A DNA stretch of 64,000 nucleotides. Origin: CBDUBH01 sp965365345. GTDB lineage: Bacteria; Bacteroidota; Ignavibacteria; Ignavibacteriales; SURF-24. The notes beneath the pieces were generated by a model. That model saw nothing but the letters and a program-made list of their open reading frames with translations, ran no database searches and had not been told where the DNA came from. Below, piece by piece: positions 37,783 through 45,990 of this stretch. The stretch covers positions 5,646-69,645 of the forward strand of contig CBDUBH010000004.1 of assembly GCA_965365345.1 (NCBI GenBank), written 5' to 3'. The position numbers and the translations under genes are program-made. The stretch's first letter is position 1, and every line of letters starts with the position of its first letter.

Positions 37783-38400
37783 ATGTTTAAAAGTTTATTA
37801 CCAAAAGAAGAAAAATATTTTGATGATTTCAAAGATATGATAACTTTGGTTCAGGAAATGGGGCACATCAGCCATAAATTATTTTCCGGTGATACGGTTG
37901 ATAACGGCTTGATCTTACAACTGCTTTCATTGGAAAAAAGATGCGATGAAATTACCTCACGCGTAACAAAAAGATTGAACAAAACTTTTATCACCCCGTT
38001 TGACAGGGAAGATATTTTTGCTTTGATAAAAAAACTTGATGGAATCAGCGATATTTTACTTGCTGCTTCGGTTCGTTTGGAAACCTTCCAGATCACAGGC
38101 AGGATTGAAGGCGCATCAAAAATTACGCAGATTGTTGTTAAGCAGATTGAAGAATTGGATAAGATTATTATTGATCTTAAACATAAAGATAAAAGATTTA
38201 ACGAATGTAAAACGATTAAAGATCTTGAATCCGAAGCCGATAAAGTTTACCGCGTTTATGTAACAAAATTATTTCAGGAAGAAAAAGATCCTATCGCATT
38301 AATAAAGAAAAAAGAAATTTTAGATATACTTGAAAATGCAGCCGATAAATGCCAATCAACTGCAAATGTTATCCTTTCAATATTTATAAAGAATTCATAA
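37783..38400 (+). CDS. DUF47 family PhoU-like protein
   Basis: A 205-residue, all-helical PhoU-like protein. Typical segments are EEKYFDDFKDMITLVQEM, the paired metal-binding helices (EKRCDEITSRVTKRLNKTFITPFDREDIFALIKKLD) and ENAADKCQSTANVILSI. DUF47 proteins are found next to Pit phosphate transporters and are thought to regulate them. The stop shares one base with the transporter start (TAATG), so translation is coupled. Confidence 0.9.
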   Translation: MFKSLLPKEEKYFDDFKDMITLVQEMGHISHKLFSGDTVDNGLILQLLSLEKRCDEITSRVTKRLNKTFITPFDREDIFALIKKLDGISDILLAASVRLETFQITGRIEGASKITQIVVKQIEELDKIIIDLKHKDKRFNECKTIKDLESEADKVYRVYVTKLFQEEKDPIALIKKKEILDILENAADKCQSTANVILSIFIKNS

Positions 38401-39422
38401 TGGAAAATTTTATATATCCTGTTTTGATCATTTTTCTTGCACTGGTGTTCGATTTTTATAATGGAATGAACGACTCTGCAAATTCAATTGCAACGGTAGT
38501 TTCAACAAGAGTTTTAAGACCTTTTCAGGCAGTTGCTTTGGCGGCATTTTTTAATTTTGCCGCGGCTTTTGTTTTTGGAACAACGGTTGCATCCACAATT
38601 GGAAAAGGAATTATTGATACCGGAATTATTGATTATAATGTAATTTTTTCAGCCTTAATGGGCGCAATTCTTTTGACTGCATCTGCAACGCATTTCGGGT
38701 TACCGATCAGCGTTTCGCATTCAATTATCGGATCTTTAGGTGGAGCTGCTTTAGTTAAAGCGGGAATTGCAGGAATTGTTTGGAGCAAGATCGGAACGGT
38801 TTTATTGTTCATCTTTTTAGCTCCGGTTTTGGGATTTGTAATTTCTTATCTTTTTTCAATTATTACTTTGTGGGTTGTAAGAAATATGGCTCCGCGCAAA
38901 GTTGATAAATGGTTCAGAAAGCTGCAGCTTGTTTCTGCTTCGGTTTTCAGTTTAAGTCACGGTGCAAACGATGCGCAAAAAACGATGGGAATAATTGCGA
39001 TGGTTCTTGCAGTGTGGAGTTCAAACAGTGCAAGCGGATTTGCCGAAAGCAGTTTTCATGTACCGTTTTGGGTTGAATTTATAAGTTATACAACTATTGC
39101 ATTCGGGACTTTGGTTGGCGGCTGGAAAGTAATTAAAACTTTAGGAATGAGAATGACAAAGTTAAGTCCGTTTGGCGGATTCAGTGCCGAAACGGCTTCA
39201 GGTATAACAATTATCGGCGCAACAATTTTAGGAATTCCCGTAAGTACAACTCATACAATTACCGGCGCAATTACCGGAGTTGGTTCAATAAAAGGATTTT
39301 CAGCGGTTCGCTGGGGAGTTGCAAGAAACATTGTTTGGGCTTGGGTTTTAACAATTCCGCTTTCAGGAGTTTTTGCAGCAATAACTTATTTAATCGTTTC
39401 TACAGTTTTAAGTTGGTTCTAA
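38400..39422 (+). CDS. pit: Low-affinity inorganic phosphate transporter, Pit family
   Basis: A 340-residue membrane protein with about ten hydrophobic spans. The duplicated Pit signature is present twice: FDFYNGMNDSANSIATVVSTR near the start and SLSHGANDAQKTMGI in the second half. PISVSHSIIGS and PVSTTHTITGA are the paired helical hairpins. It imports metal-phosphate with protons. The start at 38400 (TAATG overlap with the DUF47 gene) is preferred over an upstream in-frame ATG inside DUF47. A terminator follows. Confidence 0.93.
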   Translation: MENFIYPVLIIFLALVFDFYNGMNDSANSIATVVSTRVLRPFQAVALAAFFNFAAAFVFGTTVASTIGKGIIDTGIIDYNVIFSALMGAILLTASATHFGLPISVSHSIIGSLGGAALVKAGIAGIVWSKIGTVLLFIFLAPVLGFVISYLFSIITLWVVRNMAPRKVDKWFRKLQLVSASVFSLSHGANDAQKTMGIIAMVLAVWSSNSASGFAESSFHVPFWVEFISYTTIAFGTLVGGWKVIKTLGMRMTKLSPFGGFSAETASGITIIGATILGIPVSTTHTITGAITGVGSIKGFSAVRWGVARNIVWAWVLTIPLSGVFAAITYLIVSTVLSWF

Positions 39423-39437
39423 CCTCAAATAAAATTT

Positions 39438-39472
39438 AAAAAAGCCGGAATTGAAAAGTTACCGGCTTTTTT
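39438..39472 (+). terminator. Rho-independent terminator after pit
   Basis: AAAAAAGCCGG pairs with CCGGCTTTTTT (11 bp, 13-base loop), 16 bases after the stop of the phosphate transporter. Confidence 0.85.
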
Positions 39473-39520
39473 ATTTCTATAAATTTCTCATGATTTGATT
39501 GAAATATTCCAATCATTCTT

Positions 39521-39680
39521 TGTCATTGCGAGAGAAGCGAAGCAATCTCTGCTTCGAAATTCCCCCCTAAAAAAGGGAGCTTGGGGGTTGTTGTGATTTC
39601 TTTCTTAATCTTAACCTGATTTTAACGTACAGAGATCGCCACAGTCGTCCCGATTTAATCGGGACTCCCTCGCGATGACA
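39521..39680. repeat. Compound palindromic repeat, copy A
   Basis: A 160-base element with ends TGTCATTGCGAG and CTCGCGATGACA. Between the usual GAAGCAATCTCTG and AGAGATCGCC boxes it carries an extra segment of about 80 bases (AAATTCCCCCCTAAAAAAGG up to GATTTTAACGTAC). The same arrangement is found at 48250-48416, so it is one unit that has been copied. Confidence 0.85.
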
Positions 39681-39993
39681 AAACAACTACAATGTCATTG
39701 CGAGCGAAGCGCGGTAATCTCTTGGTAATAATGATCACATCCGCTTTGTCATTCTGAGTGAAGCGAAGAATCTAAAGCGGAGTTTTAAAAAAAAGATTTA
39801 GATCCTTCGCTGCGCTCAAGGATGACAAAACTTTTTTAAAAAGATTTCCGACTAAAAAGGAATGACTTCTATTTTTTATTTCGTCATTTTCCCGATTTAA
39901 TCGGGATCCGGAATCTTTTCTAATTCCCACTTAAAAAGGGAACAAGTCCTGCCCGAAGAAAACAGGGGGTGTGTTTTTTTTCGTAATTATAAT
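39681..39993. repeat. Further repeats before the HigBA locus
   Basis: A half element TGTCATTGCGAGCGAAGC at about 39693, a TGTCATTCTGAGTGAAGCGAAG / CGCTGCGCTCAAGGATGACA palindrome at about 39748-39829, a TCCCGATTTAATCGGGA hairpin near 39890, and gene-free AT-rich sequence up to the antitoxin stop. Confidence 0.7.
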
Positions 39994-40428
39994 TTAATCT
40001 TCCTCAATAAATAATGAAGGTGAAACATTAAATCTTTTACTAAGTTCGGTGATTTGTCTTAAATTGAGTTTTCTTTTTCCATTTAAAATTTCTGAAACAA
40101 CGCCTTGACTCCCGATTTCTTTAAGATCATTTTGACTTAATCCGTGTTCCTCCATTAGAAATTTAAGATTTCCAATAGGATCGGACTTAGGTTCGTCAAA
40201 GTTTCTGTTCTCATACTCATAAATCAAAGTACCGAGTGTGTCCAACAACAATTCCTTATCTTCATCCTTTTTATAATGTAATTCATCAATCAAATTATCA
40301 ATTATCTCAATAACTTTATTATATTGATCCTCATTACGAATTGTTGAAATAATTTTAGAAACTTCCGGCCAAACCTTCATTGTCCTGTTGATCTCAATTT
40401 TTATTCTATCCTTTTTTGCTTTAAGCAT
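39994..40428 (-). CDS. higA: HigA-type antitoxin (XRE helix-turn-helix)
   Basis: A 144-residue protein whose C-terminal half is an XRE helix-turn-helix (LMEEHGLSQNDLKEIGSQGVVSEILNGKRKLNLRQITELSKRFNVSPSLF compacted into about 55 residues). The N-terminal half is helical and probably contacts the toxin. It lies 3 bases after the HigB-type toxin gene, toxin first, as is normal for higBA. It should neutralise the toxin and repress the operon. Confidence 0.85.
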   Translation of the reverse strand: MLKAKKDRIKIEINRTMKVWPEVSKIISTIRNEDQYNKVIEIIDNLIDELHYKKDEDKELLLDTLGTLIYEYENRNFDEPKSDPIGNLKFLMEEHGLSQNDLKEIGSQGVVSEILNGKRKLNLRQITELSKRFNVSPSLFIEED

Positions 40429-40431
40429 TTT

Positions 40432-40719
40432 TTATTCCTTCCAATTTCCTTTATCGTAATCGCTGTGAGTTAAAATTTCTCTGATGTAAATTCTTTTTGC
40501 TTTATAAACTATAAAAGCTATAAGCCTGAATTTATTACCCCCTATGTTGAAAACAGTCAAGTTGCCTACTTGATCGGCTTGGGGAAAAGTCAATTTTAAC
40601 TCAGAAAAAGAATTATAATCACTTAATTTTAAAATTCTATACCATCTATCAAGCGGAGCAGTAGCTTCGCTATAGATTTTACAAAAATCAATTATTTTTT
40701 TTCTTGAAATGATATGCAT
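40432..40719 (-). CDS. higB: HigB-type toxin (mRNA interferase)
   Basis: A 95-residue toxin of the HigB (PF09907-like) family: MHIISRKKIIDFCK, PLDRWYRILK, FPQADQVGNLTVFNIGGNKFRLI and REILTHSDYDKG are all family segments, and the basic and His residues needed for ribosome-dependent mRNA cleavage are present. The frame is intact. No Shine-Dalgarno sequence is visible before the ATG; the sequence there is a 9-bp palindrome, see the operator. Confidence 0.87.
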   Translation of the reverse strand: MHIISRKKIIDFCKIYSEATAPLDRWYRILKLSDYNSFSELKLTFPQADQVGNLTVFNIGGNKFRLIAFIVYKAKRIYIREILTHSDYDKGNWKE

Positions 40720-40726
40720 ATATAAA

Positions 40727-40747
40727 TATATCTCAATATGAGATATA
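40727..40747 (-). promoter_or_regulatory. Putative HigBA operator palindrome
   Basis: TATATCTCA and TGAGATATA are perfect 9-bp arms around ATA, beginning 8 bases upstream of the higB start codon. Its place and shape suit the antitoxin's binding site. The role is inferred. Confidence 0.6.
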
Positions 40748-41539
40748 TTGCAAATAAAACTGTTAAAATAGAAAAAGATCTGAGCGGGTAATAAAGTTTT
40801 TACCCGTTGTTATATGAAAAAAGCGCGGAATCTAAATTTCCATTGTCATTGCGAACGTAGTGAAGCAATCTCCGCTTTTTAATCAGGGAGATCACTTCGT
40901 CATTTCACTCCCTCGCGATGACAAAAAGTGCCTGGCATTGCGAGCGAAGCGCGGCAATCACTGAGTTTAGGCAGTTAAAACGGGAACCTGTCTTAAATTA
41001 AGTTTTCCTTATTATATTCACTATTAATTAAAATTTAGCGGATATTCTAAAATGCTGCACGTTGCCTAATTATGTAAATTTTATGATCCCGGCTTAATTT
41101 AAGTATCAAACAAGTATCAAACAAGTATCAAACAAGTATCAAACAAGTATGACCTGAATGTTTTCTTCCTGCATTCATTGTGATTTAATAGTGTTTACAT
41201 TTATGACAAGATGACATTACTCAATTTGAAAATTTATGTAAGTATGTGATAACTCCTGTTCACCCTCGCTTCACCCTCGCTTCACCTTCGGTACAACTCC
41301 GATTAACGACCGGTTTTAAAATGACCGGTTTTAACGCATAAATTAAGGATTTACAATTTGGAAAATGAATGTATAACATAATCCTGATATGACAAATTTT
41401 CAGTATCGCTTGAATTCAGATATTGAAAAGGTTACTTTTTTGCAATTGATTACAGTGACCTGAAACAGATGGAGAACAATTAATCAGGGTGATTAAAAGC
41501 GCTATTGATAATATGTCAAATATGACATATATTAAAATA
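40748..41539. repeat. Repeat-rich accessory spacer
   Basis: Gene-free. It holds a full TGTCATTGCGAA element (about 40844-40923) and a half copy after it; a tandem array of an 11-base unit AAGTATCAAAC, four full copies and a part (41101-41150); a short CACCCTCGCTT tandem near 41268; and two copies of GACCGGTTTTAA at 41308 and 41323. The right end holds the operator of the next toxin-antitoxin locus. Confidence 0.7.
41511..41530 (+). promoter_or_regulatory. Putative operator of the second toxin-antitoxin locus
   Basis: ATATGTCA and TGACATAT form perfect 8-bp arms with a 4-base spacer, ending 9 bases before the reconstructed toxin start at 41540. It is a plausible binding site of the XRE antitoxin encoded downstream; inferred from position and symmetry. 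Confidence 0.55.
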
Positions 41540-41872
41540 ATGAATAAACAAGATAAACCAATAGTATGGCTATAAGGTGAAGTTAAATCTCCACCTTTTT
41601 CCTCTAAAGCAAGAATTGAAGCTGGTTATCTTCTTAGATTGCTTCAGAAGGGAGAGAAATTAAACTTACCTCAATCAAGACCAATGCCGATTATTGGAAC
41701 AAGATGCCATGAACTGAGAATTAATGATGAAAAAAGCACATGGCGAATTATTTATAGAACAGATTCTGATGCAATAATAATTCTTGAAGTATTTAATAAG
41801 AAAACTCAGAGAATACCTAAAAATATAATTGATATATGTCAAAAAAGGATTAAGGAATATGATAATGCTTAA
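41540..41872 (+). pseudogene. RelE/Gp49-family toxin gene with in-frame stop
   Basis: Reading from ATG 41540 gives MNKQDKPIVWL, then TAA at 41573-41575, then in the same frame GEVKSPPFSSKARIEAGYLL, RPMPIIGTRCHELRI, STWRIIYRTDSDAIIILEVF and KKTQRIPKNII. This is the complete pattern of the phage Gp49-like/HigB-2 toxin family (about 110 residues), in which the stop position is normally His or Tyr (WLHGE/WLYGE). One change, TAT to TAA, explains it. Restart at a TTG (41639) would give only the last 77 residues and lack the first strand and helix. The antitoxin gene downstream is intact. Confidence 0.85.
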
Positions 41873-42176
41873 AGAAAAAATAAAAAAACTAGAAAATAAA
41901 GGCTGGAAGGTTGGAACTGTAGATCAATTTTTAGACTTATCCCCGGAAGAATCTGCTTATATTGAATTAAAATTAAACTTAAGTGCAAATCTAAGAAAGT
42001 TAAGAAATGAAAAAAAACTCACTCAAATTGATCTGGCAAATATAATTCATTCCAGTCAATCACGAGTAGCTAAACTAGAATCCGGAGATCCAAGCGTTTC
42101 ACTTGATCTTATAATTAAATCCTTATTGGCTCTCGGGACTTCAAAAAAAGATATTGCCAGAGCCATTGTTTCCTGA
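41865..42176 (+). CDS. XRE-family antitoxin
   Basis: A 103-residue antitoxin: a helical N-terminal part (LKEKIKKLENKGWKVGTVDQFLDL) and an XRE helix-turn-helix (LRKLRNEKKLTQIDLANIIHSSQSRVAKLESGDPSVSLDLII, split here over about residues 50-92). I take ATG 41865, with AAGGA eight bases upstream; ATG 41859 is too close to it. It overlaps the toxin gene by 8 bases. With the toxin broken it may remain as a repressor or as protection against related toxins. Confidence 0.85.
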   Translation: MLKEKIKKLENKGWKVGTVDQFLDLSPEESAYIELKLNLSANLRKLRNEKKLTQIDLANIIHSSQSRVAKLESGDPSVSLDLIIKSLLALGTSKKDIARAIVS

Positions 42177-42791
42177 TTAAAGTATTTATTTCATCCTGAG
42201 TTAAATATGCGCTTAGCTATCATTATTATTTTGCCCGGTTCCGTTTTGAATTAAATAGAAAACCGCAAATTGTAAAAATCCGGAAGTTTGGCCGAGATCT
42301 GGTATATTTCCTGTCATTGCAATAGTCAAAAATAACAGAGTTTATGTAGATGATTATCTTCATCCTGGTTATCTATAAATACATTATGGGTAAATATTAA
42401 AATTAAAAAGAGTCTGTAAAATATTTTGCTTGTTTTTTTATACAGTTCATTGCGATACGCTAAAAGCGTAGAAGAAATCTCTGCTATATATTTTGTCATT
42501 CCCGCTTGCCTGCAGAAGGCATGACTTGCCCGGAATCCTTCCATTCCCCCTTAGAAAAGGGAACAAAGGGGGTTGTTTTTCTTTCTTAGCTTTATTCAAA
42601 TATCAAAAACAGAGATCGCCACATCATTCAGATTGAAGCGGATTTCTAAATTATAAATCTCAAATAATATAATTTGTTCTCATATTTATTATTTTAAATT
42701 TTTTTTTTATTTTTCGAATCCTTTTGATTTTGCAAAAAATCTTGAGGGAAAAGGTAAATTAAACTTTAATTAGTTATAGGATTTGGGGAGC
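42177..42791. repeat. Repeat-rich gap before the membrane glycosyltransferase-like genes
   Basis: A degenerate third copy of the compound repeat starts with CATTGCGATACGC at about 42449, is interrupted by a GTCATTCCCGC...CCCGGAATCC palindrome (about 42498-42538), and continues with CCCCCTTAGAAAAGGGAAC and AACAGAGATCGCCAC to about 42625. The remaining sequence is AT-rich with a possible promoter for the next gene. Confidence 0.65.
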
Positions 42792-44342
42792 ATGAAAAAC
42801 AAAAAATATTTTCCTTTTTTAGTTTTCATAATAAATCTACTTGTTTATTCATTTTTTAATTATGGCGGAATTCGATTTCCTGACAGTGAAATCATGTATC
42901 GAGCTACAGAGTCACTAGTGGTAAGAGGTGAACTTTCTATTCCTGAGGGTATTCATTGGAATAGATTTGGTTTAGGAAAAGGCTTAGATGGAAAAGATTA
43001 TTCATTATTCGGTCCTACCGCATCAATAGTTGCTGCTCCACTTTTAAAAATAGCATATATTGTTAAAAATAATTTTAATTATTTAATTAATAAAAAAGTT
43101 ATTCCGATTAGTTTTCATAAAAATAATGCCGGAACCTATTTTTTTAAGGGTCAGACTCCACCTAATTTGGATGGGCATTTTGAAAGATTTGTAATTTCTT
43201 TTTTCAATATTTTAATATCATCAATTGGAGCTGTCCTTTTTTATCTTTTATTATTTAGAATTACGAAGTCTAATATATTAAGTTTATTTATTTCGCTAAT
43301 CTATTCATTTGGCTCGCTTATCTTTATTTATACAATGGATTTTTACAGTGAGCCCTTATGTACTCTATTCATAATTGCTTCCTTCTTGTTTATTATAAAA
43401 AACGAAGAAAATGTACTGGATAAAGAAAAATCTAAAAACTATTTCTTTTCAGGACTTTTGCTGGGATTAGCAATTACCACTCATATAACCGCAGTTCTTT
43501 CAGTTCCTTTCTTTTTTATGTTTATATTAGGGCAGGAATCTAAAGATAAACTGGTTATTCAAGGATTTATAAAGTTCAGTCTCAATTTTATTCTTGGTTT
43601 AAGTATTTTTAGTTTACTGCTTTTATATTACAACTATTTAAGATTTGGAAATATTTTTGAAACAGGTAGAACAGTTGATCCTTTATTTAGATACGCGTGG
43701 TATGTAAATCCGTTAAGAGGTTTGTATGGAATGACAATTAGCGGTGGTAAAGGAATTTTTATCTATTCGCCAATTATAATTTTAGGAATTTTGTTTTGGA
43801 AACATTTTCATAAGAAATATCCTCATCTTTCAATAGCAATAATTGGAATGATAATTATTAGACTATTTTTTATCGCAAGCAGAAGTGATTGGCATGCCGG
43901 GTTCTGTTTGGGTCCAAGGTATTTAGTAATTATAATTCCATTTTTATTTATCCCAATTGCCATTGGACTTAAAGAAATTCTGAAAAGAAAACAATTAAAA
44001 CGGTTTATTTATATAAGTATATTTAGTGGACTTTGTATAATTCAGCAAGTTTATTTTGCAATAGGTGAATTATTTTCATTTTTGCATATTCTTTATTTAA
44101 AGGAGAAAGCAAAAGGAATTTATATAACTATAAACAACTTAATCTATTTAGATTGGGAATATTCTCCTGTCTTTAAAATATTAAACTATAAAACCGGACC
44201 TTTTATTTTGAGAAATATGGAAGTTAATAATTATATGGCGTGGTTTGTAATTTCAATTATTTTTGCAATAGCATTTAGTTTACTTGGTTTTTATACATAT
44301 AAAAATTTTATAAATTCTGATCAAATTACCGGAAATACTTAA
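42792..44342 (+). CDS. Multi-span membrane protein, probable GT-C glycosyltransferase
   Basis: A 516-residue protein with about eleven hydrophobic spans. The first loop after membrane span 1 carries acidic residues (RFPDSEIMYRATESL), as in GT-C transferases that use polyprenyl-phosphate sugars, and a long second loop has FGLGKGLDGKDYSLFGP. No closer family was recognised. The ATG at 42792 is chosen; GGGGAG sits very close to it, and an in-frame TTG at 42783 is the alternative. Together with the next two genes it forms a group of large membrane proteins between repeat clusters and the pilus locus. Confidence 0.6.
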   Translation: MKNKKYFPFLVFIINLLVYSFFNYGGIRFPDSEIMYRATESLVVRGELSIPEGIHWNRFGLGKGLDGKDYSLFGPTASIVAAPLLKIAYIVKNNFNYLINKKVIPISFHKNNAGTYFFKGQTPPNLDGHFERFVISFFNILISSIGAVLFYLLLFRITKSNILSLFISLIYSFGSLIFIYTMDFYSEPLCTLFIIASFLFIIKNEENVLDKEKSKNYFFSGLLLGLAITTHITAVLSVPFFFMFILGQESKDKLVIQGFIKFSLNFILGLSIFSLLLLYYNYLRFGNIFETGRTVDPLFRYAWYVNPLRGLYGMTISGGKGIFIYSPIIILGILFWKHFHKKYPHLSIAIIGMIIIRLFFIASRSDWHAGFCLGPRYLVIIIPFLFIPIAIGLKEILKRKQLKRFIYISIFSGLCIIQQVYFAIGELFSFLHILYLKEKAKGIYITINNLIYLDWEYSPVFKILNYKTGPFILRNMEVNNYMAWFVISIIFAIAFSLLGFYTYKNFINSDQITGNT

Positions 44343-44362
44343 TATCTTTATAATAATTTACT

Positions 44363-44400
44363 CTCCCTCTCCTGAAGCAGGAGAGGGGCAGGGGTGAGGT
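44363..44400. repeat. CCCTCTCCT/AGGAGAGGG hairpin repeat
   Basis: A second copy of the element at 36692-36731: a 9-bp hairpin followed by GGGGTGAGGT. It lies between two convergent genes (ends 44342 and 44418) and may act as a terminator, although no T run follows on the plus strand. Confidence 0.65.
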
Positions 44401-44417
44401 TATTTCGTATTATCTAT

Positions 44418-45803
44418 TTATTTCTCTTCTCTTCGTTCTTTCTCTATCTTCTCCAATAATCTTTCTGCTTTATTTTTCATATCGGAATCTTTTGATTTTT
44501 TGGTTAAAGCAATTTTGATTGTTCTTTCGGCATCTTCAATTCTGCCGTTAGCAAAATACATATTAGCAAGCCGTTCATAAAATAAAGCTCTTTCCGGCTG
44601 CTCGCTTACCGCCGATTCCCAAAATGAAATTGCGTTTCTGTATTTTTCTGACTGTATTAGATTCAACGGAATATAAAATAAAATAAGTATAACAAAAATT
44701 GCTGTTTTTATTTTATCATTAAACTTTGAAAATATTTCAGCTATCAAAATAAAAAATCCTATTGCAGGAAGATAAATTCTGCAATCCCAATATTGAAACC
44801 CGTCAAAACTCATTGTTCTTACGGGCAATGCGGGAAGTAAAAATGCGAAAAACCAGATCAATCCGAAATAATATAATTTTTTATTAATAGTTTTTAAGTA
44901 AAACGGAATTAAAACAATTACAGCAAAAAATATTATTCCGCTTATTGTTACAAAATAAGTATAATCAGGCAGTACTTTTAAATTAACAGGTAAAATCAAT
45001 TTCGAAAGAAATTCAAAAAGCATTCTCAAATTTCTTAAAGAGTCGCCAATATAAATGCTGTCAACAGTAACTTTTGATGCAATTAAAATTCTTATTAAAT
45101 AGTATAAAAAAACCGGCGAAATTATAACCAGAAGTTTAATGAAGCTTTTAATATTTAAATGAAAATTTCCGGTTCTAATAAAAAAATAAAATATTGCCAT
45201 AACCGGCAGAACAATCCCTATTTCTTTTGATAAGACCGCAAGCATTGAAAAGATAGAATAAAAAATGAAAAAATGAGGTTTTTCAGATTCCAGAAATTTT
45301 ATAAAAACGATAAATCCGGCAACAGAAAACATTCCTGCCAGCAGATCACCTCTGCCTGCGATCCATCCTACTGCATTTATAAAAACCGGATGAACGGCAA
45401 AAAGTAATGCAATAAAAAGTGCGTTAAGTTTTTCAAATTTCATTTTTTGAAGAAGCACAAAAAGCAGACAACTTGTTATTGTATGAATTATAAAATTCGA
45501 AAGATGAAAATAAAAAGGATTGTCTTTTCCGAGTGAAATATCAAAAAGAAAAGATATTGAAGTTACAGGTCTGTAATAATGCCCGCCCAAAAAATTATTT
45601 GAAAAGGCATTTAGAAATTCTTGGATTCCGGGTTTAAGTTCATTAAATAATCTGTTGTATTCAATTATTGAAATATCATCAAGATAAACCAATCCGAAAG
45701 CGAGAGATTTAAGATAGACAACAAGACAAGCAAAAATTATTATTAAATAAGAATATTTTAAAAGATTTTTTTTCATTTGACTTATACTAAAATTGAAAAT
45801 CAA
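44418..45803 (-). CDS. TMTC-like membrane protein with TPR tail
   Basis: A 461-residue protein with about ten hydrophobic spans. The loop after span 1 has YLDDISIIEYN and further on GGHYYRPVTSISFLFD, the arrangement of TMTC/DUF1736-like O-mannosyltransferases of the GT-C class; GWIAGRGDLL is also typical. The last 60 residues form one or two TPR helices (ALFYERLANMYFANGRIEDAERTI). Such proteins are thought to move sugar from lipid-phosphate carriers to exported proteins. Translation may start at ATG 45776 instead, which begins MKKNLLKYSY just before the first span. Confidence 0.65.
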   Translation of the reverse strand: MIFNFSISQMKKNLLKYSYLIIIFACLVVYLKSLAFGLVYLDDISIIEYNRLFNELKPGIQEFLNAFSNNFLGGHYYRPVTSISFLFDISLGKDNPFYFHLSNFIIHTITSCLLFVLLQKMKFEKLNALFIALLFAVHPVFINAVGWIAGRGDLLAGMFSVAGFIVFIKFLESEKPHFFIFYSIFSMLAVLSKEIGIVLPVMAIFYFFIRTGNFHLNIKSFIKLLVIISPVFLYYLIRILIASKVTVDSIYIGDSLRNLRMLFEFLSKLILPVNLKVLPDYTYFVTISGIIFFAVIVLIPFYLKTINKKLYYFGLIWFFAFLLPALPVRTMSFDGFQYWDCRIYLPAIGFFILIAEIFSKFNDKIKTAIFVILILFYIPLNLIQSEKYRNAISFWESAVSEQPERALFYERLANMYFANGRIEDAERTIKIALTKKSKDSDMKNKAERLLEKIEKERREEK

Positions 45804-45990
45804 AATATATAATAATCTTAAATAAAATATCGGTTATAATTTTGGATGAGTGGAATTTAGTTGGGCTAATAGAATATTAATGAATATTTTATTTTCAAAA
45901 TTTAAGTCACTAAGATGTTTAACGCTTATGTTATATAACATTCTCAAAAAATAATTGTGGCAAATCAGAAAATATTCTGATAAATGTTTT

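Noticed and set aside
41101..41150. CRISPR array
   Set aside because: The repeat unit is 11 bases, copies are directly adjacent without spacers, and no cas gene is in the window.
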